DNA from: a virus
Strand: one strand, 5' to 3'
Virus record (IMG/VR): IMGVR_UViG_3300017963_000203
Location: 1 to 64,000 of that record
Length of the DNA: 64,000 bases
Position 1 is the stretch's first letter. Every line of letters starts with the position of its first letter. The notes beneath the pieces were generated by a model, which ran no database searches, was not told the origin of the DNA, and was given only the letters and a program-made list of their open reading frames with translations. Both the position numbers and the translations under genes were made by a program. This document shows positions 58,318 to 64,000 of the stretch, one piece after another.

Positions 58318-61300
58318 TCACTCCTCGAGCTTGTCCACAAGTTCCTGTAGAGCCGCACTCACGTCCCCGTCGAGATCGGAATGAACAACCTCTTCGGGCT
58401 CGACCATCAGGGACATTATAGAGTCGATCTCACGGGTGAGAGCCACCTTGGACATGTTCTGGTCCACTTTCGTGTTGAAGTACTTTCCGAAAGCGTACGT
58501 AGCAATGGGATGGCCACCAGGACCGATGTTGGAAACGGCTCCGAGCCCCGGGGCGGCCTTGAGTGTCTGGTGGGGCCGCTCGGCTACGAGCTGACCGATG
58601 AAGTCGTTCGCGTATTGAGGAGCCTTCCTGATGGACAAGAGCGTAGGCGTGAACACAATGGGCTGCTTTCCCTTCTTCCGCAGCTTCTTGTTCATGGCCT
58701 CCAGATTGTTCACGGAGATCACGTCGCCTCGGTGCACCCCGAACTCCACGTCTGCATCGCCCGGCTCGTCCACTTGGGCCCGTGTCGTGAGTGGATGGAT
58801 GGCAGTCTCGAAGATCTTCCGCTTCACCCGGACGCCGGCGTCGGTGAAGACCCGGCTCATGTCACCGATCATTCTCTCCTGAACGACGTGGATGTCGTTG
58901 GTGGCCGCGAGGACATCCTGAGGCTTGACAGCCCCGCCAGCCGAGAGCATCTGACCGGCTCGAACGGATTGACCCTTCTTCACGCCCAGACCGACCTCCT
59001 TGGGCACGAAGTGTCGCATTCCCGCGACACTCACGTTCCAGCCGCCAGCGGCGGAAGTCTCTATGCTGTCGATCTTTCCGCCCTGGAGTGCCAAAATGGC
59101 ACGGCCCTTCACATTGGTGGGCATCTCAAGGATCTGTTTCAGCCTGGGGTAGCCCAAACTTGCACCGCCCAGGGCGCCGCCCGTGTGAAACGTCTTCATC
59201 GTGAGCTGCGTTGCCGGCTCCGAAATCGTTTGACCGGCGAGTGTTCCGACATGGTAACCCACGTTGGGGAGGTTTCCGTTCTCCAACGGACCAAAGCACA
59301 TGGCGCAGACGCCCCGAGTGGCCTGGCACCGTAGGGGAGACCGAACCTTGATCTTCTTCACGCCGCGCGCCTTGAGGTTCCTGATGAGCTGCGGGTCGGT
59401 GATCTTCCCGCGGTATGGCCCACTGGCCACGACCCGGTCAAGCGCTTCTGGATCCGTGATGCCCATTTCGATACCCATGGTCGTCCCGCAATCCCGCGCT
59501 GAGATGGTCGTGTCCACTGTAGCGGCGATGAGCGCCTTTCCGAATGCGCCGGTGTCAGCCGTCGAAAGCGTACGGTCCATGAGGCCCTTCCGGGAGCCGG
59601 GGATCATGGCCCAGAAGCTGCCCATGTCCATGCCCTCGGAGAAGGACTTCTCGATGGGCACCTCGATGATCTTCCCCTCGTGATCTGTCACGGCCACGGG
59701 CGAGGCGACCATCTGGGTGATCATATTGGACTTCCCGAAAGCCCCGGAGAGTGGACCTCCGATGACCATCCGGTTGTCCACCTTGGCCTTGACCGCACGC
59801 TCCATCTCCTTCTGGGCCCGCCCGTAGGCCTTGGCGAAGCCCATGGTCTTGGCGTTCTTCTTCGCCTTGGCCAAAATGGAGTCGCGCTCGTTCTTCGGGA
59901 AGGAGAGATCGCCCAGGTCGAAAGACCATCCAATCTCGGTCACGTACTTGTTCCCGAGATCCTTGATCTTCGAAATCACCTGGCCGGCCACGGCCGGCTT
60001 CTTCCTGGCAACGTCATGGATGATCTTCATGAGCTTCCCCTTGTCGACCGAGATGTTTCCCGGTTTGAATCCGACAGGGAACGCCTGGTTGAAGATGATC
60101 TGCCCTGCGCAAATCCGATTCCCGTGAATTGACACCGCTTGATTGGCTTTGATGCGGCCGCTCCGGTACATCTGGAGAACCTCGTTCTCTGAGCTCGCCT
60201 TAGTGACCGCTGCGCCTTTCGGGGTGGTCATGAGGTAGACCCCGAGAACCATTTCCATCGATGGAGAGTGGATCAGGCTGTTATCCCGGGGACTGAAGAG
60301 GTTGTTGCTCGGGAGCAGATTTGTCGTAGCCTCGCGGCGAGCATCCTCCGACACCGGTACGTGGACCTGCATGGCGTCGCCATCGAAATCGGCGTTGAAC
60401 CCCTTCACCACGAGAGGGTTGATCTCGATGGCCTTACCCTTCGTGAGCATGGGCTTGAAGGAGAGAAGGCTGAATTTGTGGAGGGACGGGGCTCGGTTCA
60501 GCACGACCGGCCGCTCCCGGACTACGGCCTCGAGTGCGGAGAGGGCTGAAGGATCTCGCTTCTCGATCAGTTCCCTGGCCTTCAGTGGCGGATACCCGAG
60601 CATCCCCATCCTCTGGACGATGAAAGGCTTGTAGATGGTGAAGGCCATTTCCTCGGGAATCTTCGCCTCATCGATGCCGAGTTTGGGGTCCGGGATGATC
60701 GTGGACCGGCCGGTGAGGTCCTGCCTGCGCTTCAGCACACGACCTTGAAAGAGGCCGTACTTGTTCTGCTGTCCCTTGATGGTGGCCAGGAATCCCTTGA
60801 AATTCTGGCTTCTGGTCAGAGGCTCCTGCAACCCCACCAGCCCACGGACCGCACCGTAGAGCTGCGCCCGGAGTGGAGCAAGGTTCTTGTCGTCCACACC
60901 CAAGCTCTTGAGGTCCTTGATCTGGTTGTTCACCATGAGGACCTCTCGGTAGCCGTGTACGGGATCCGCCACGTTCAGCGTTCCGTCCGGATTGGGGTAG
61001 ATGGGGCGCATCTTGGCCGGAACGACGGGCACCTTCGAGTTGAGGTACGCCTTCGCCGGCGTCAGGTTCACAGCCTTGAGCGCACGGAGATATCGGAGCT
61101 TCTTGATGGCTACGTCACGCCGATCCCCCTTCAACCCGCTGACCTGGCGCCGCAAACTCCTCAGCTCTCCGTCCACGTCGATCTTCGATAGAAGAATCTT
61201 GAGACCTTCGCCGCCCGTCTTGTTCTGAGGTGCGTGATCGTGGGTGATCTCTCCCTCCGGCGTGACCCACAACGTGCCGTTGATGAGTCCGTTAAACTGC

Positions 61301-64000
61301 GTTCGCTTGAACGGACGCCCGGGCTGGCTGAGAACGCCCATGATAGCCTGATCCATGAGTGGATTGGCGATGGGTCCCTCGAGGTCGATGTGATTCCAGT
61401 AGTTCCCGTCGAAACCGCCTGTCAACCCTCGATCAAAGAGGCCCCGCGGCTCGGGGGCCAAGTCGTTGGCCCGCACTACGCCAGGACTCGTGATGGCCCC
61501 GTTGCTCTGGTCGAGGATATCCTCGTCAGTGAGCGGGAGTGCCTTGAGCTTCTTGCCCTCCTGCTTCACGTTGATCCCGGCGCCCTTCATGTAAGCCATG
61601 AACTTGTTCACCACGAAGGGCGACTTCGGTGGCGGCGTCGGGAGGCCGAGCTGGATGGCACGCCAGAACTCGTCGTTCTTCTGGGACTTGATCGTGGCCG
61701 CATCCCGCAGAAACGCCGTGCCTCCGGAAGAAAGGAGCGAGTAGAGCTCCATCATCCCGATGGCCATGGGGCTGGCGTGAGGTTCACGTGCCGGAGATTC
61801 GTCGTGGGTATACGTCGTGTGGCCACGGGCGCTCAGCTTCTTCGAGACCTGGTGGCGCAACTTCACGAAGTGCAGATTTCCCGTCTGCACATTGTCGTGG
61901 TACTTGTTCGTGGTCGGATCGTGGAGACGTTCGGCACTGTTACGGTTGAGACCGTTGGCCTCGAGCTGCTGACGAATGTGCTCCGTGGCGTCTGCCACAC
62001 CACCGAAGTTCTGGACGAGGTACGGCTTCCCCGTCTTCTCGGCGATCTTCCCCGCGGACGCTTCGAGATACGCCCCGGGATTGGCCCGGCCAAGGACTCC
62101 GGACGGATTGAAGAGGACGTCGAGGGGCTTGCCATCCTCGCCGTGATACATCTCCTTGTCCGGAAGGATCATCGTGACGATGCCCTTTCCGCCGTGCCTC
62201 TGAGAGAGCTTGTCTCCGACCTCCAACGTCTCCTCGGTCTTCACATAGACGGTGATGAACTTTCGCGTCTTGACCACGTTCATCACCTCGGCCGGGTATT
62301 CGCTGTCCCACCGAACCGACACATCCTGCCACTGGTGCTTCAGAGACCGGTGCAAACTGGCGTAGCTGAATTCCTCGTGGACCTTTATCTTTCTCACGGC
62401 TGGAATCGCCACATCACCCATCTGGAGGACGGCGCCAGTCTTCACAATCCCGTTGGGGCCGTACTTCGACCGGTCCAACCCCTCGGCCTCAGCGGGGAAG
62501 TGAGCCAGGAATACCGGAAGCCCCACGCTGATCGTAGAGTCCAGGTTCAGGGTCATCTCGTGTTTATGCACCGAGGTGAGTTTCTTGGCCGCAGTCTCCG
62601 AGACGACGATACCGTCCTCGAAGTTGTACCCCTTGTAAGGCATGAATCCCGTTCGAAGGCTCTTCCCGAGAGCCAAGGCGCCGTTACGCGTGAAGTCGGA
62701 ATCGGCCACCGGCTGACCCTTCCGCACACGGTCTCCCGTCTTCACAATCGCCTTCTCGTTCAGGAAAGCGTTCGAATTGAGCGGGTAGTGATCGTGGAGC
62801 GGGACGGTGTACGTCTGCCCATCGTTCCCTTGAATCGTGATCTTCTTCGAAGTGACACGCTTCACCACACCGTCCACTGGAGCCTGGGGCACGATACGCT
62901 CGCCAACAGCCGTCTCGTAGCCCCGCGCTCCGAACTTGGACTGAACGAGGGGCACGTCCGGGTCCTTCAACGGCACGGCCTGGGTGATGTGATGACTCGC
63001 CATGAGGATCCGGTTGGGGCTGTTCGTGTGAACGAAGGGGACGGCATTGGCCGCGAAACTGAGGATCTTGGAGGCGCTGTCCACGATGTAATCCACCTGA
63101 CGTGCGGGGATCATCTTGAACTCGCCTTTGTACCGGGCCTTGACCGGATCTCTCCGCGCTTTCGGCGGCGTCCTGGTGGTGTCGAACTCATCGTTGAACG
63201 CGAGCACCTTGTCCTCGAGGTCGAAGGCTTTCTTCGTCTCTCTCGCGCCCGTCTTGGCGTTGATCACCGTCAGCCCAATGTCGTTCCCGATCTTCTTGGA
63301 ACCGAGAGCGAGATGGGCATTGATGCCGATCTTGCTCGACTCTGGCGTCTGAACAGGGTCGAAGATCCCCAGGTGGCTCGGGTGCAGGGCACGGAGTCGG
63401 TCACTTACCGCGTGTACGGAGGAGATGCCTCCCTCGCCCATGGACGTGACCAGGGACTGCACGCCCACCATGTCGAGGGGATTATTCTGGTCGCTGTATC
63501 GAGAGAACTCGCTTGTGGTGAAGAACCGCTGCACGGGCTTGGTAAAAAGAGAAGGTGGAAGCACGTCGACCACTGACGGCCGGCGATCGATCTGGAATCG
63601 AATCGACCTCTCGGCTGTCGGTACGTTCTGCTCGAGCTTCTCGACGATGAAATCGTCCACCGAATGCAGGGACTTGTAGGCCAGGTTCTCAGTGTCGTCG
63701 GCCTTCACCTCTCCGCGAGCCAGAGCCAGGGCCTTCTCGCTCGAAGCCACAAGGACCTTGGGCTCGATGCGGCTGTATCGGGTCCCAAGCGTCAGCTTCG
63801 TGATGTTCGGATCCAGCGGTTTGCTGGCAAAGAACTTTCCGATGGCCTCGGCCAAGGCTTCCTGACCCTCCGGCTGGTCGGCGTAGGGTCGCATCTTTTT
63901 GTAGAGCTTCGCCAACTCAGCAGGGCGGTCGTACTTCCGATTCTCTTGGAGGATCTCGTCGCCCCAGATCTTCCGAAGGTCCACATCGGTGACGCCCAGA
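58318..64000 (-). CDS. rpoBC-like: Fused RNA polymerase beta-beta' chain (5' end outside window)
   Basis: At least 1893 residues; open to the right edge, missing roughly the first few hundred beta residues. Beta part: DQNNPLDMVG and RALHPSHLGIFDPVQTPES (fork region), GYNFEDGIVVSE, and GDKLSQRHGGKGIV at about 62.19 kb (catalytic Lys region). Beta' part: PVVPAKMRPI, TGRSTIIPDPKL, NRAPSLHKF and the catalytic triplet NADFDGD (60376-60396), a bridge/trigger region GSRKGLMDRTL, CQATRGVCAMC zinc site, TKTFHTGGALG-like clamp end and a C-terminal LLSIRKAPQYANDFI. Both double-psi barrels are therefore in one chain, close to cellular RNAP. The beta' N-terminal zinc finger/clamp is reduced. Partner: the sigma factor at 29961. 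Confidence 0.95.
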   Translation of the reverse strand, partial: LGVTDVDLRKIWGDEILQENRKYDRPAELAKLYKKMRPYADQPEGQEALAEAIGKFFASKPLDPNITKLTLGTRYSRIEPKVLVASSEKALALARGEVKADDTENLAYKSLHSVDDFIVEKLEQNVPTAERSIRFQIDRRPSVVDVLPPSLFTKPVQRFFTTSEFSRYSDQNNPLDMVGVQSLVTSMGEGGISSVHAVSDRLRALHPSHLGIFDPVQTPESSKIGINAHLALGSKKIGNDIGLTVINAKTGARETKKAFDLEDKVLAFNDEFDTTRTPPKARRDPVKARYKGEFKMIPARQVDYIVDSASKILSFAANAVPFVHTNSPNRILMASHHITQAVPLKDPDVPLVQSKFGARGYETAVGERIVPQAPVDGVVKRVTSKKITIQGNDGQTYTVPLHDHYPLNSNAFLNEKAIVKTGDRVRKGQPVADSDFTRNGALALGKSLRTGFMPYKGYNFEDGIVVSETAAKKLTSVHKHEMTLNLDSTISVGLPVFLAHFPAEAEGLDRSKYGPNGIVKTGAVLQMGDVAIPAVRKIKVHEEFSYASLHRSLKHQWQDVSVRWDSEYPAEVMNVVKTRKFITVYVKTEETLEVGDKLSQRHGGKGIVTMILPDKEMYHGEDGKPLDVLFNPSGVLGRANPGAYLEASAGKIAEKTGKPYLVQNFGGVADATEHIRQQLEANGLNRNSAERLHDPTTNKYHDNVQTGNLHFVKLRHQVSKKLSARGHTTYTHDESPAREPHASPMAIGMMELYSLLSSGGTAFLRDAATIKSQKNDEFWRAIQLGLPTPPPKSPFVVNKFMAYMKGAGINVKQEGKKLKALPLTDEDILDQSNGAITSPGVVRANDLAPEPRGLFDRGLTGGFDGNYWNHIDLEGPIANPLMDQAIMGVLSQPGRPFKRTQFNGLINGTLWVTPEGEITHDHAPQNKTGGEGLKILLSKIDVDGELRSLRRQVSGLKGDRRDVAIKKLRYLRALKAVNLTPAKAYLNSKVPVVPAKMRPIYPNPDGTLNVADPVHGYREVLMVNNQIKDLKSLGVDDKNLAPLRAQLYGAVRGLVGLQEPLTRSQNFKGFLATIKGQQNKYGLFQGRVLKRRQDLTGRSTIIPDPKLGIDEAKIPEEMAFTIYKPFIVQRMGMLGYPPLKARELIEKRDPSALSALEAVVRERPVVLNRAPSLHKFSLLSFKPMLTKGKAIEINPLVVKGFNADFDGDAMQVHVPVSEDARREATTNLLPSNNLFSPRDNSLIHSPSMEMVLGVYLMTTPKGAAVTKASSENEVLQMYRSGRIKANQAVSIHGNRICAGQIIFNQAFPVGFKPGNISVDKGKLMKIIHDVARKKPAVAGQVISKIKDLGNKYVTEIGWSFDLGDLSFPKNERDSILAKAKKNAKTMGFAKAYGRAQKEMERAVKAKVDNRMVIGGPLSGAFGKSNMITQMVASPVAVTDHEGKIIEVPIEKSFSEGMDMGSFWAMIPGSRKGLMDRTLSTADTGAFGKALIAATVDTTISARDCGTTMGIEMGITDPEALDRVVASGPYRGKITDPQLIRNLKARGVKKIKVRSPLRCQATRGVCAMCFGPLENGNLPNVGYHVGTLAGQTISEPATQLTMKTFHTGGALGGASLGYPRLKQILEMPTNVKGRAILALQGGKIDSIETSAAGGWNVSVAGMRHFVPKEVGLGVKKGQSVRAGQMLSAGGAVKPQDVLAATNDIHVVQERMIGDMSRVFTDAGVRVKRKIFETAIHPLTTRAQVDEPGDADVEFGVHRGDVISVNNLEAMNKKLRKKGKQPIVFTPTLLSIRKAPQYANDFIGQLVAERPHQTLKAAPGLGAVSNIGPGGHPIATYAFGKYFNTKVDQNMSKVALTREIDSIMSLMVEPEEVVHSDLDGDVSAALQELVDKLEE

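Noticed and set aside
61234-63576. 780-residue rightward frame opposite the RNA polymerase
   Set aside because: Antisense shadow; the leftward frame carries every conserved RNAP motif.

Overview
This window is a piece of a tailed-phage genome, most likely a large myovirus (Caudoviricetes). It carries a terminase large subunit, a probable major capsid protein, a very large tail-sheath-like protein, a baseplate-spike-like protein and a full replication module. There are no ribosomal or metabolic operons. The DNA is GC-rich, genes are packed with ATGA/TGATG/GTGA overlaps, and the host cannot be named from the sequence.

Layout. From the left edge to about 30.92 kb every gene reads rightward. First comes a replication/recombination block at 0-23.4 kb. 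It holds a winged-helix protein, RNase HI, DnaB-like helicase, DnaG-like primase, a possible SSB, a family A DNA polymerase split over two genes, an SF2 helicase, a RecA/UvsX-like recombinase, an Rv2179c-like exonuclease, a family-4 uracil-DNA glycosylase, a Cas4/RecB-like nuclease, a second RNase H fold and a RuvC resolvase. Next is an RNA-rich accessory stretch at 23.4-28.9 kb. It holds a pseudoknotted putative ncRNA, an exported protein, a tmRNA with a readable tag, two zinc-finger genes, a small structured RNA candidate, a tiny membrane protein, NAD-dependent DNA ligase and another putative ncRNA with its own terminator. The rightward block ends with a tandem ribbon-helix-helix protein and a sigma-70 family sigma factor.

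From 64.0 kb down to 31.0 kb every gene reads leftward and converges on the sigma gene at a strong leftward terminator (about 30.94 kb). Reading in the direction of transcription: a fused bacterial-type RNA polymerase beta-beta' polypeptide (N-terminus outside the window), a baseplate-spike-like protein, several unknown virion candidates, terminase, a run of Lys/Ala-motif proteins, a possible prohead protease, scaffold-like acidic proteins, a probable decoration protein, the major capsid protein and a terminator. Then come a nucleotidyltransferase-like ORF, neck/tail-completion candidates, the tail-sheath-like protein and terminal small proteins.

How it works together (inference). The phage appears to bring its own transcription machinery, a single-chain beta-beta' catalytic core plus a sigma factor, without recognisable alpha or omega genes in this window. 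It also brings a nearly autonomous replication fork and a ribosome-rescue RNA. The most unusual features are the cellular-like fused RNA polymerase, the DNA polymerase I split exactly before the LQN-P motif with a metallo-beta-lactamase-fold gene between the halves, a recurrent peptide module (F-x-x-G-F-x-D-E-L-E-K-x-A) shared by many late proteins, and undescribed structured RNAs flanking the tmRNA.
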